From Campylobacterales bacterium (GTDB lineage: Bacteria > Campylobacterota > Campylobacteria > Campylobacterales > QNZT01), in the NCBI GenBank assembly GCA_027056215.1, contig JALULO010000143.1:1-32890 (forward strand): a stretch of DNA of 32,890 nucleotides, in the 5' to 3' direction. Made by a program: the position numbers and the translations under genes. How positions within the stretch are numbered: position 1 is the first letter of the stretch; each line of letters begins with the position of its first letter. This document shows, piece after piece, positions 17,006-25,514 of this stretch. The notes under the pieces were generated by a model. That model saw nothing but the letters and a program-made list of their open reading frames with translations, was not told the DNA's origin and did not search any database.

Positions 17006-17225
17006 ATTATTTTACAATTGTTAACGTGTTTTATCGCTTTTGCATACACAAATATTTTGCTCTATAGTTCGTATCAAGTTTATATTTTTAATCTCATCTA
17101 AAACACTTAAGTATCCCAGATAGTTAAAAAAGAACCTAGGAAATGTATGCTGTATCTTAGAAGGTGCGCGATTATATCTAAATTTTTATGAAATTCATAC
17201 TAATTTAATCTTAATTTTTAAATTA
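16969..17225 (-). promoter_or_regulatory. Promoter and long leader of the helicase-dapD unit (longest non-coding gap)
   Basis: This 257-base gap is the longest gene-free stretch in the window. On the minus strand, a clean TATAAT (17176-17171) followed by CGCGCACC predicts a start near 17164 and a 5' leader of about 195 nt. A second, weaker TATGAT lies at 17006-17001, and a near-palindrome TTAACAATTGTAAA sits at 17024-17011. No tRNA or known riboswitch is recognisable. No terminator for the LRR gene is obvious in the first 50 bases, so read-through is possible. Confidence 0.5.
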
Positions 17226-18689
17226 TTATTTTTGAAAGACTTTTTTAAATGAAAACCTATTTTTACTTCGTAATAACGCCAGCTTCTCTTTACACTCTAA
17301 ATAGTATTGACCATTAGGGAAATGGTACAAATACGATTCATAGGCTGCGATTGTATTATGTTCACAAGCTTCATACCATACTTTATTATCATGCACTTTT
17401 ACATGTTGTTCACGAATGATAGTATCTATCATTTTGATCGCTTCTTGTTGAAATAGACCACTAGGATAGCTACTAAGATAATTTTCAAAAGATTCTTTGG
17501 TATGCTGCATTTTAGCTTTCATCCAAAACATAGTCTCTTTTTCAATAGCTTGTCGTACAGTGAGTATACCTTTGTAAGAGGGATCATCTAAATTGTGTAA
17601 ATATGATAGCGAATCGGGTACGGAGGTCAGATTGTTTTTATCAATCAGTAAGACTTTTAAGGTATGCATATTTCCTATGCTCTCTGGTAAACTTATGAGC
17701 TTATTGTTACCCACGTCTAACTTAACCAAATGTTGCAATTGGCTGATATTTTGAGGCAATGTTGAGAGTCGATTCCATCGAGCCACTAATAATTCAAGAT
17801 TTTCAAACTCTTCGATCCATGAAGGTAACTGCGTCAACGAATTTCCCAAAAGTGTCAATCTTTTAAGAGATTTCAATCCTCTTAGTGACTCAGGCAAATG
17901 ATCAAAAGCATTATAGCTGATATTTAAACTCTCCAACTGTGTTAAATTTCCTATAGAATCAGGTAATTGACTCAAAGCATTATTGTCTATTGTCAACTCT
18001 TTAAGATCAGATAGGTTTCCAATCCATTCAGGTAATTTTTTCAATGGATTATTGCTAATTTTTAACTTCTTTATAGAGGTAAGATTCTGCATCCACATAG
18101 GTAAAGTATCAAGATTGTTGTTACTAATATATAATGCATCTAGGTTTTTGAGATTTTCTATCGTCGAGGGGAAAAATATCAATCTATTATTACTGATATA
18201 AAACTCTTTTAAATTTATAAGTTTACTCATCGATTGGGGTATATTTCTTAATTTATTGGAGCCAAGATCAAGCTTTGTCAATTTCTCTAAATCACCAATC
18301 CACTCAGGTAACTGTGACAATGTGTTCTTATAAAGACTAAGTTCTTCTAAGTTTTCTAAGTTTTGAATCCATGTAGGTACAACTTCTAGCATATTTGAAC
18401 CCAAATCAAGAGAAATCAGGTTTTTTAACTCCCCTAAGACTTCCGGCAAATAAGTTAATTCACAATTAGATAAATCTAACTTTTTAAGCGTTCCGAGTGC
18501 ATATAAATCCCTTGGTAAACGTCTCTCTGCTATATGATGTTTATCTGCCCAGATCATTAACTGTTTGATATTATTAGAAATTGTGGCAGGTGTTGATTTA
18601 TGAGAAAGTACCTTTTGAATATTATCAAGATATACATCATAATTGTCAAACCTTTCTAATAACTGAATATATGTTTTTTCAATTGTCAT
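17226..18689 (-). CDS. Leucine-rich-repeat protein with C-terminal YPxG-type repeats
   Basis: 487 residues. Residues 1-67 form a helical cap ending in WADKHHIAERRLPRD, a pattern seen before many bacterial LRR domains. Thirteen continuous 23-residue repeats follow (68-366), of the form L..L.IS.N.L..LP.WI.NL..., the plant/bacterial LPxxIxxLxxL class that builds a binding solenoid. The C-terminal part has two helical repeats with Y-L-x-x-[YF]-P-[SN]-G cores (~400-421 and ~449-470), a TPR-like motif found in various signalling and conflict proteins. No signal peptide or membrane segment is present, so it is probably cytoplasmic. The ATG directly follows the stop of the FtsK-like gene (TAAATG), with GAGG upstream. 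Its ligand is unknown. Confidence 0.85.
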   Translation of the reverse strand: MTIEKTYIQLLERFDNYDVYLDNIQKVLSHKSTPATISNNIKQLMIWADKHHIAERRLPRDLYALGTLKKLDLSNCELTYLPEVLGELKNLISLDLGSNMLEVVPTWIQNLENLEELSLYKNTLSQLPEWIGDLEKLTKLDLGSNKLRNIPQSMSKLINLKEFYISNNRLIFFPSTIENLKNLDALYISNNNLDTLPMWMQNLTSIKKLKISNNPLKKLPEWIGNLSDLKELTIDNNALSQLPDSIGNLTQLESLNISYNAFDHLPESLRGLKSLKRLTLLGNSLTQLPSWIEEFENLELLVARWNRLSTLPQNISQLQHLVKLDVGNNKLISLPESIGNMHTLKVLLIDKNNLTSVPDSLSYLHNLDDPSYKGILTVRQAIEKETMFWMKAKMQHTKESFENYLSSYPSGLFQQEAIKMIDTIIREQHVKVHDNKVWYEACEHNTIAAYESYLYHFPNGQYYLECKEKLALLRSKNRFSFKKVFQK

Positions 18690-19472
18690 TTACACATCCT
18701 CTGTCATAGGTTCTTTTAATGCAATCTTCTCAGATTGGTATTGCATCTTTTTTGTTAAATCTTTGACTATGCTCTCTTTATTGTCATTAACATATTCAAA
18801 ACGATACTGGCGAGTACTCTCATAAAAAGAAAATAATGTTTCAGAGAAAATAGCTTCTGTTTTTCTAAATCGTATGGCTGGAAATCTATGCATAAAATAT
18901 TGTACTACATTAGGTTGTGTTTCGATCATCTCCTCTGATGCAAAAACAATTGTATAAAACCCCGCATCATAAGCAGCATCAAAAAACTCTTTCATTCTTT
19001 TTGTCAAAGAGCTATCTTCCGGAAAATGATCCAGATGTATAAGCAGTAAATCGTATGGCTCTTTTTGCTCTGTATTTTGATTGTATTGACTGAGGGTTTT
19101 TTGATCCGAAGATAAAAGATCATGATAACGATGTAAAAGTGTTTTTTCAAGCTTGTTAAAATCCAAAATCGCATCTTCTAACGTCAAAGAGATATGATAC
19201 ACATCGTGCTCTTTAAATTCTGAAAGATAGGCAAAACGTTTTTTATAACTAAAATCAAATACATGCATATTTAATCCTGTATCAGAGGTGACTTCGCATA
19301 ATTTCAAAGCAACATTTTCTATAAAATTATTTGCATCAGACTCACTTTGTTCATCAAAGATTACACTAAATCCGCCTTTATTTGCCGATAATAGTAATGG
19401 TAATGCTATATGATCATCTAATAAATCACCAATATAAATACCCCATGGGAATGCATACTTCTTTTCTGCCAT
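18690..19472 (-). CDS. FtsK/HerA-like ATPase-fold protein lacking a P-loop (tentative)
   Basis: 260 residues from the ATG at 19472; a TTG at 19481 is possible but sits 2 nt from AAGGAG. The order of elements recalls the motor domain of FtsK/SpoIIIE-type ATPases: a strand at 33-39 (GGFSVIF) where Walker A is expected, a second strand with LNMHVFDF (~68-73), a Walker B-like DLLLIHLDHFPED (141-153, compare hhhhDEF), and GFYTIVFASEE (171-181) like the GI.hhhA.Q strand. The P-loop itself is replaced by DEQSESDA, so ATP hydrolysis is unlikely. This is remote pattern reading, not a firm assignment. It abuts the LRR gene with no gap, so the two likely act together. Cytoplasmic. Confidence 0.5.
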   Translation of the reverse strand: MAEKKYAFPWGIYIGDLLDDHIALPLLLSANKGGFSVIFDEQSESDANNFIENVALKLCEVTSDTGLNMHVFDFSYKKRFAYLSEFKEHDVYHISLTLEDAILDFNKLEKTLLHRYHDLLSSDQKTLSQYNQNTEQKEPYDLLLIHLDHFPEDSSLTKRMKEFFDAAYDAGFYTIVFASEEMIETQPNVVQYFMHRFPAIRFRKTEAIFSETLFSFYESTRQYRFEYVNDNKESIVKDLTKKMQYQSEKIALKEPMTEDV

Positions 19473-19554
19473 CTTAACCAATTCTCCTTGCCTATAAAAA
19501 TAGAATAGTACGTTTAAATCGGCATTTCAGAAAAATTTTAAATAGCTAAAATAT

Positions 19555-20442
19555 CTAATGGGTTAAAAGATCTTTAAGACTTTGTTGTACATCTTTTCCT
19601 TCTAAGATAAGATAAATTTCTTGTGCGATTGGTGTATATATCTTCTCTTTTTGGACAATATTGTAAACAGCTTTAGTGGTATACACACCCTCTGCTACTT
19701 CACCAAGCTCTTCTAAGATTGTATCGAGATCTTTATGCGCCGCCAAACCAAGTCCAACTCTGTAGTTTCTTGACAGTACACTTGTTGCTGTCAAAAAAAG
19801 ATCACCTGCACCACTTAAACCCAAAAAAGTATCTTTTTTTGCACCAAAATGTGCACCAAAACGTGTCATCTCAACCAAGCCTCTGGCAATAAGCGAAGCT
19901 CTGGCATTGTTTCCAAGTTGCAAGCCATCACAAATACCACTGGCTATGGCTATAATATTTTTGTAGGCACCACTGATCTCCGCACCTACGGTATCAGAAG
20001 AAACGTAACTTTTTATAAAAGAGGGAAAAAAAGTTGCATATTGGTCTGCAAGTGTCTTATTTCCAGAACTAACCACTATAGCTGTTGGCAAAGATTGTAT
20101 CACCTCGGCAGCAAAAGAAGGGCCTGAAACAAACGCAAGATTTTCACGGGGGATAAACTCTTCAAAAACTTCATTTAAAAATTTTCCTGTAGCAATCTCT
20201 ATACCTTTTGATGCGATCAAAAACTTTTGCCCTGTAAATTGCAGTTGCTGTTCCAACCAAACTCTGGCATTTTGTGCTGATATCGCAAATACCAGATACT
20301 CAAGCTTTTGAATCTCCTCCATAGAAATAAAATTTGGCAATGCTTTTGTATGTCGTGAACTATAATAAACTTCATGATTTTGGCTAAATGCAAAGCCCAA
20401 AGCTTGCCCCCATTTTCCTGCACCGATTATACCTATCTTCAT
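19555..20442 (-). CDS. gpsA: NAD(P)+-dependent glycerol-3-phosphate dehydrogenase
   Basis: 295 residues. The N-terminal Rossmann motif GIIGAGKWGQALG binds NAD(P)H. Family blocks are SGPSFAAEV, the catalytic lysine in SGAYKNIIAIASG, LGNNARASLIARGL and LGLSGAGDLFLT. It reduces dihydroxyacetone phosphate to sn-glycerol-3-phosphate, the backbone for membrane phospholipids. The start is supported by AAAGGA and overlaps the upstream RCK gene by 4 nt (ATGA). It is slightly shorter than the E. coli protein, as is common in this group. It ends the gatB-channel-RCK-gpsA run. Confidence 0.95.
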   Translation of the reverse strand: MKIGIIGAGKWGQALGFAFSQNHEVYYSSRHTKALPNFISMEEIQKLEYLVFAISAQNARVWLEQQLQFTGQKFLIASKGIEIATGKFLNEVFEEFIPRENLAFVSGPSFAAEVIQSLPTAIVVSSGNKTLADQYATFFPSFIKSYVSSDTVGAEISGAYKNIIAIASGICDGLQLGNNARASLIARGLVEMTRFGAHFGAKKDTFLGLSGAGDLFLTATSVLSRNYRVGLGLAAHKDLDTILEELGEVAEGVYTTKAVYNIVQKEKIYTPIAQEIYLILEGKDVQQSLKDLLTH

Positions 20443-21131
20443 GTGTATAGATCCTTTTTAAATTTTTCTATATTTTTTTCTTCTCCAATGATAACTAAAA
20501 TATCTCCTGCCTGAATTTTTCGACGTATCTTATAAGTATGAAATCTAAAACGAGATGTTCTTTTAGCACCTTGGATTCCCAATACCATCAAATCATAATT
20601 GGCTTCGATATGCGCATTAAACAGTGGAACGTTGATTAAAGAAGAGTTTTCAGGAATACTGAGTTCCACAATCTTAATCTGATTTTTTTGAAAAAGCATT
20701 TCATCTAAAATCCTATACACAACAGGCTTTTTTATCAATCTATATATTCGGTTTGCCCCTACGGTATAAGGATTGATATTTTTATTTGCTCCTGCAAGTA
20801 ACATCTTCTGCTCTTCTGCTTCATCAGCTGCTAAAGAGAGGATAAAGAGGGAAGCATCAAGTGCTCTTGCACTCAATGTTACAAAAAGATTTCTATTAGC
20901 ATCCTCGCTCACACAAAATAGTGCTTTTGTTCCTTTTGTGATACCATACTTGATCAACTCATCATCATTGTTATAATTGATATAATAGGCATCATATCCA
21001 TCTGCAATAGCGACATCTGTCATCTCTTGTTTTGTTGTTAATATGACAAATGGTTTATCATTTTTCTGTAACAAACAAGCAATCTCTTTTGCACTTTTAG
21101 AGTATCCAAATAGTATTATTTCATGCATCAT
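20439..21131 (-). CDS. Stand-alone RCK (TrkA-N/TrkA-C) potassium channel regulator
   Basis: 230 residues without membrane segments. The N-terminal half is a Rossmann-like TrkA-N fold (IILFGYSKSAKEIA, then VAIADGYDAYYINYNND), though the glycine motif is looser (GYSKSA) than in classic NAD-binding forms. The C-terminal ~90 residues fit TrkA-C (VELSIPENSSLI, ending AGDILVIIGEEK). Such proteins gate K+ channels or transporters in response to nucleotides. Two ATGs are in tandem; the first shares one base with the channel stop. Adjacent, overlapping placement after a channel that already has its own RCK domain suggests it contributes to a mixed gating ring; that is inference. Confidence 0.82.
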   Translation of the reverse strand: MMHEIILFGYSKSAKEIACLLQKNDKPFVILTTKQEMTDVAIADGYDAYYINYNNDDELIKYGITKGTKALFCVSEDANRNLFVTLSARALDASLFILSLAADEAEEQKMLLAGANKNINPYTVGANRIYRLIKKPVVYRILDEMLFQKNQIKIVELSIPENSSLINVPLFNAHIEANYDLMVLGIQGAKRTSRFRFHTYKIRRKIQAGDILVIIGEEKNIEKFKKDLYT

Positions 21132-22681
21132 TAGCCTTCATGCAGATGTAATTTAAATGCTGAGATATCCTCAATAGCACCAATCAGTAATAATATATCT
21201 TCACTCATGATAGTAAAATTATCTTTTCGAGGATGGAAATAAAACTTATTTTTCTCACTCTGACGTACAACACCCAGTAACTTAAGTCGATATTTTTTGA
21301 TACCAATACGTTTTAATGTTGCTCCATCAATATCCATCTCTCTGGTGATCTCAACTTCTTCGATAAGAGGTTCTATATATTCATGGAGTATTTCATCTAT
21401 CGCACTAAACGCAACAGGCTGACCTAGATGTTCATATGCAGCGATAGCTGCTGATTCATAAGGGAAGACAACATCTTTTGCACCTGCAATATGTAATTTT
21501 TCTCTAGCATTAATCTCAACAGCTCGTGAAAAAATCGTAATTTCAGGATATGTAGTTTTAACAGATAAGATGATCGAAAGATTGGTAGCATCATTATTAG
21601 TTAAAGCAACGATATAGTTAACCCTGTTTTCCATACGAAGCGACTTTAACAATCCTAAATCACTAGCATCGGCATGTAAAGCTAAAAAACCTTTTTGCTG
21701 TGCCTCAAAACATTCATCTTTATTTTGATCAATCAGTACAACATTTTCACCACTAAGTTGCAATTCAGCACTTAATACTTTCCCCATCTTTCCATATCCA
21801 CAAACCACGATAAATGATTTAAGTTTACCGATTTCATTAAATATCTGATTTGTTTTAATAATCTCCATTTTTTCAGTCATCGAGGTAGTAATAATAGAAG
21901 TCATAAAAGAGATAGAAGTAATACCTCCTATAATCAAAAAAATCGTTACAAAACGACCCTCAACAGTAACCGGAGATATATCACCAAAGCCAACTGTAGT
22001 GATTGTCACAACAGCCCAGTAAATAGCATCATAAAAACTATTAATATTGGGATTTGCCCCTGTTCCTTCAAAGATATAAATAACAGTAGAAGCAAAAAAT
22101 ACCATAAATGCAAAAAGGATGATCAAGCTAAAAAACTCAAAACGTTTTTCAACAAAAACTCTCAGCAGATCATTGATATTTTCAGTATAGCGAAATACTT
22201 TAAAAAGCCTGAACAATAATAAAAATCGTAAAAAACGTAAAAATCTAAAAGATGGTAAAATTGCCAGTAAATCGATAATAGACATAGGAGAAATAATAAA
22301 TTTAAACTTATGTAAGAATGCAGATTTACATAATTGCCATACATTTAAATTTATCTTTTTATATTCAGCATTTTCTTGTGTCTGAATGATATCTAAATGT
22401 GCATCACTAACCACCCATAAACGTGCCAACCACTCCAATGCAAATACTAAAACAGCAAATGCTTCATAAATATAGACCCATAAAGGTAATGTGTTTTTAA
22501 TCTCTAAAATCAAGATCATAATACTGCTCAAAACCAAAAAAATCATTGTATAATCAAAGTATTTTTTTTCTATGGCACTGCTGTCATTTAAAACTGTATT
22601 AACTCTTTTTTTCAGATATTTATACTTTTTTGAGGCTGCCAACTTATAAGCATATGCCAGTAGCCTCTCTTTTAGTATCAT
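21131..22681 (-). CDS. Six-segment potassium channel with cytoplasmic RCK (TrkA) domain
   Basis: 516 residues. Hydrophobic segments start near 45 and 70, followed by an S4-like helix (~144-167) with repeated arginines (FRFLRFLRFLLLFRLFKVFR), then S5, a pore loop with the K+ selectivity filter TTVGFGD (GFGD at 231-234) and S6. The C-terminal ~230 residues form RCK: GYGKMGKV glycine motif, LIDQNKDE, then TrkA-C at ~430-510. This is a ligand-gated, possibly voltage-sensitive, K+ channel of the inner membrane. The gene starts one base after gatB, and its stop overlaps the second RCK gene. The filter has GFG rather than GYG, a variant known in K+ channels. Confidence 0.9.
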   Translation of the reverse strand: MILKERLLAYAYKLAASKKYKYLKKRVNTVLNDSSAIEKKYFDYTMIFLVLSSIMILILEIKNTLPLWVYIYEAFAVLVFALEWLARLWVVSDAHLDIIQTQENAEYKKINLNVWQLCKSAFLHKFKFIISPMSIIDLLAILPSFRFLRFLRFLLLFRLFKVFRYTENINDLLRVFVEKRFEFFSLIILFAFMVFFASTVIYIFEGTGANPNINSFYDAIYWAVVTITTVGFGDISPVTVEGRFVTIFLIIGGITSISFMTSIITTSMTEKMEIIKTNQIFNEIGKLKSFIVVCGYGKMGKVLSAELQLSGENVVLIDQNKDECFEAQQKGFLALHADASDLGLLKSLRMENRVNYIVALTNNDATNLSIILSVKTTYPEITIFSRAVEINAREKLHIAGAKDVVFPYESAAIAAYEHLGQPVAFSAIDEILHEYIEPLIEEVEITREMDIDGATLKRIGIKKYRLKLLGVVRQSEKNKFYFHPRKDNFTIMSEDILLLIGAIEDISAFKLHLHEG

Positions 22682-22682
22682 G

Positions 22683-24110
22683 TTAGCTAGATAACTTCTC
22701 TTTTATAAGTTTATTGACTAATCCTGGATTTGCAGTTCCTTTACTGGCTTTCATCACTTGTCCAACAAAAAATCCAAATAATTTATCTTTTCCACTTCTG
22801 TATTGCTCTACTTTATCTTCATTGGCATTTAAGATTTCATCAATCATACTCAGTAAAGCACCTTCATCACTAACTTGTTTAAGACCAAGCTCTTCAATCA
22901 CGACATCGACTTCTTTATCGTGTTCCATCAGATAATCTAGCACTTCTTTGGCTGCTTTACCACTAATACTATTATCTTCAATACGTTTTACAACAGTTGC
23001 AAGTTTCACAGCATCAACCGGAGAAGTTGTAATTGTCATACCACCTTTTAAACGTCCTTGTAACTCAACTGTAAGCCATGATACAGCATTTTTAGCACTA
23101 GCTCCCTCACTAATCATCGCTTCAAAATAGTGCGCCATATCAGCAGAAGAAGTAATGACTGCTGCATCATAAGATTTAATCCCATGTTTTTCTATCAATC
23201 TTGCCTTTTTCTCATCAGGTAGTTCAGGAATCTTTTTCCCCTCTTCCATCATTGTATCGGTTAAGATTACAGGAAGCAAATCAGGATCTGGGAAGTAACG
23301 ATACTCTGCACTATCTTCTTTACCACGCATACTTTTGGTTTCACCTGTGAGAGTATTAAAAAGTCTTGTTTCCTGATAAACTTCATCATCATAGATATCA
23401 TCTTCCCAAGCATCACACTGTCTCTCAAATTCATACTCTATCGCCTTTTGGATAAAACGAAATGAGTTCATGTTCTTGATCTCGACTCTGGTATAAAGTT
23501 TCTCATCGCCTTTTGGACGGATAGAAATATTAACATCACATCTAAAAGATCCCTCCTGCATATTGGCATCACTGATATCAAGATAACGTACGATTGCGTG
23601 TAACTTTTTAAGATATAAAATTGCCTCTTGTGCACTACGCATATCAGGTTCACTGACAATCTCAAGTAGTGGTGTTCCTGCACGATTTAAATCAACATGA
23701 CTCACATCTCCATGATGAATACTTTTACCAGCATCCTCTTCAAGATGCGCTCTTGTAATACCTATCTTTTTTGATGAACCATCTTCAAAATCGATATATA
23801 ACTCCCCACCTTCAACGATAGGAATCTCAAATTGACTGATTTGATACCCTTTTGGTAGATCAGGATAAAAATAATTTTTACGATTAAAAATAGACTTTTT
23901 ATGTACCATAGCGTTGACAGAATTACCAAAGAAAATCGCTTTTTTAACAGCTTCCACATTTAAAACAGGAAGTGCTCCGGGAAGCGCTAGGCAAACTGGA
24001 CAAACATTGGTATTGGGTGCTTCGCCAAAAGAGGTTGCACAAGAACAGAAAATTTTTGTTTTTGTATTGAGTTGGATGTGTACTTCTAATCCAATCACCA
24101 TTTCAAACAT
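22683..24110 (-). CDS. gatB: Aspartyl/glutamyl-tRNA(Asn/Gln) amidotransferase subunit B
   Basis: 475 residues, standard length. The N-terminus [18 protein letters not shown] and the zinc-site [15 protein letters not shown] are diagnostic, followed by [21 protein letters not shown] and EDAGKS.H. The C-terminal ~150 residues are the helical GatB/Yqey tail ([17 protein letters not shown]) that holds the tRNA. With GatA and GatC it converts misacylated Glu-tRNA(Gln), and in many bacteria Asp-tRNA(Asn), to the correct forms. GatA and GatC are not in the window. AAAAGG precedes the ATG, and a -10 box lies ~55 nt upstream. Confidence 0.97.
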   Translation of the reverse strand: MFEMVIGLEVHIQLNTKTKIFCSCATSFGEAPNTNVCPVCLALPGALPVLNVEAVKKAIFFGNSVNAMVHKKSIFNRKNYFYPDLPKGYQISQFEIPIVEGGELYIDFEDGSSKKIGITRAHLEEDAGKSIHHGDVSHVDLNRAGTPLLEIVSEPDMRSAQEAILYLKKLHAIVRYLDISDANMQEGSFRCDVNISIRPKGDEKLYTRVEIKNMNSFRFIQKAIEYEFERQCDAWEDDIYDDEVYQETRLFNTLTGETKSMRGKEDSAEYRYFPDPDLLPVILTDTMMEEGKKIPELPDEKKARLIEKHGIKSYDAAVITSSADMAHYFEAMISEGASAKNAVSWLTVELQGRLKGGMTITTSPVDAVKLATVVKRIEDNSISGKAAKEVLDYLMEHDKEVDVVIEELGLKQVSDEGALLSMIDEILNANEDKVEQYRSGKDKLFGFFVGQVMKASKGTANPGLVNKLIKEKLSS

Positions 24111-24164
24111 AGATAACCTTTTATAGTAAATATAGTTCTATTTTACAATGTATTGGCTTAATGG

Positions 24165-24170
24165 ATTATA
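24165..24170 (-). promoter_or_regulatory. Predicted -10 box for the gatB-channel-RCK-gpsA unit
   Basis: TATAAT on the minus strand within AAATATAATCC, giving a start near 24158 and a leader of about 48 nt to the gatB ATG. It lies in the 75-base gap after the GGDEF gene; no -35 match is evident. Confidence 0.45.
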
Positions 24171-24185
24171 TTTATCTGAATCAGT

Positions 24186-25451
24186 TTAGCGTACACTCAC
24201 AACACAATTTTTACCACTATCTTTTGCCTCATACAACTTCGTATCAACACTATGCATAAATGTTTCAATGCTCTGATGTTTTTTATACTCAGAAATTCCA
24301 AAGCTACATGTAAATTTTGGTGCTCCACTTATTTCAAGTGCTTCTATTTTAGCACGCAGTTTTTGAGCGATTTTAACACCTGTAACTAGTTTTGTATGTG
24401 GCAATATGACAACAAATTCTTCACCTCCCCAACGTGCAATCGTATCACTCTTACGAATATTATTTTGTACACATGATGCCAACTCTTTCAAAACAAGATC
24501 ACCAACAATATGACCATAAACATCATTGACTTTTTTAAAATTATCTACATCAAACATGATAAGACAAAAGTTATTTTTATAACGATTTGAAAGATCAATC
24601 TGCTTTTCAAGAATCGTTTCAAATTTTAAACGATTGGCAACTTGTGTCAATGGATCTGTTGTTGCTTCACTGACCAGTGTTCTTCGTTCATGTTCCATGT
24701 CGCTAACATCTGAAAAAGTTATAACAACACGATAAATACCATGCAATGTTGTTAGTTTCGCATCAACGATAAAAATATAATCTTCATCATTTTTAGTTAT
24801 TTTAACCTTATGCGTATGTAAAGGATTCCTTTGTACATACGTTACCCAACTAACATTATCTACCATTTGTCCTAAATAATTTTCTTGCTCATCTTGTTCA
24901 AAAAATTCACTGATACACCCATGTTGAACTTTGAAAGCATCTAAAGAATCTACATTAAAAAATTCTAAAAAAGCGCGATTTACTTTTAAAAGTTCATCGT
25001 GAGAACGCGTTATAATCATATTGCTCTGAGCATCGATGATAGTCTGTAACTGTTGTTCATTGAAGATAATTTTCTCTATCAATGGATTAACCAGATTTGC
25101 CAAATTACTAAATTCGTGAAAACGAAATTCTGAGGGATCCATCATCTGACGTTTTTGCAAAGCTTCCATAAAACGAAGATGAAATCTCTTAAAACTACGT
25201 TTTAATTGTACAGAGATAAATTTTGCTAAAACACCAATCATAAAAAAGCCAAAAACAACTAATATAAGCATCTGCGGTGCAGGTAAATATTTTAAATAAT
25301 TATAAAATGATATTTCATGAGATAACCCCAATGATTTATACTCAATAAAATATTGCAATAACCACAAAGTAGTCAGCATAACAGTGAAAAATACAGCTGT
25401 CATTGAAAGTGAAATCATGACAGTACCAAATAACGTTCTTTTTTCTTTCAT
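24186..25451 (-). CDS. Membrane-bound PAS-GGDEF diguanylate cyclase
   Basis: 421 residues. Two membrane segments (~7-30 and ~54-78) with a short loop between them, then a cytoplasmic linker, a PAS-like domain (~130-250: IIDAQSNMIITRSHDELLKVNRAFLEFF in outline, read as fold pattern) and a GGDEF domain (~265-421). The active site is RWGGEEF (340-346), with the first metal aspartate in FDVDNFKKVND. An RxxD inhibitory site (RKSD) lies just upstream of the active site, so product feedback is expected. It should make c-di-GMP from GTP. The upstream gap has a -10 box framed by palindromes, so it likely has its own promoter separate from the thiE-like gene. Confidence 0.92.
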   Translation of the reverse strand: MKEKRTLFGTVMISLSMTAVFFTVMLTTLWLLQYFIEYKSLGLSHEISFYNYLKYLPAPQMLILVVFGFFMIGVLAKFISVQLKRSFKRFHLRFMEALQKRQMMDPSEFRFHEFSNLANLVNPLIEKIIFNEQQLQTIIDAQSNMIITRSHDELLKVNRAFLEFFNVDSLDAFKVQHGCISEFFEQDEQENYLGQMVDNVSWVTYVQRNPLHTHKVKITKNDEDYIFIVDAKLTTLHGIYRVVITFSDVSDMEHERRTLVSEATTDPLTQVANRLKFETILEKQIDLSNRYKNNFCLIMFDVDNFKKVNDVYGHIVGDLVLKELASCVQNNIRKSDTIARWGGEEFVVILPHTKLVTGVKIAQKLRAKIEALEISGAPKFTCSFGISEYKKHQSIETFMHSVDTKLYEAKDSGKNCVVSVR

Positions 25452-25462
25452 GGGGAAACCTA

Positions 25463-25507
25463 ATTTAATATATTAAATATATTATATCAGAAATTTAATA
25501 TATTTAA
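25463..25507 (-). promoter_or_regulatory. Promoter of the diguanylate cyclase with paired AT palindromes
   Basis: The minus strand has TATAAT at 25486-25481. ATTTAATATATTAAAT, a perfect 16-bp palindrome, occupies 25463-25478 (about the transcription start), and a near copy starts at 25493 with the same 12-base core, 30 bp away, in the -35 region. The layout would suit a repressor or regulator binding two sites about three helical turns apart. In such AT-rich DNA chance is a real alternative. Confidence 0.4.
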
Positions 25508-25514
25508 TTAATAA

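Noticed and set aside
17226-18689. DNA-level tandem repeats as a possible repeat array or CRISPR
   Set aside because: The 69-bp periodicity is the codon-level trace of 23-residue leucine-rich repeats; copies are too diverged and have no spacers.
19473-19481. TTG start giving three extra residues on the FtsK-like protein
   Set aside because: It is only 2 nt from AAGGAG, too close; the ATG is 11 nt away and more usual.
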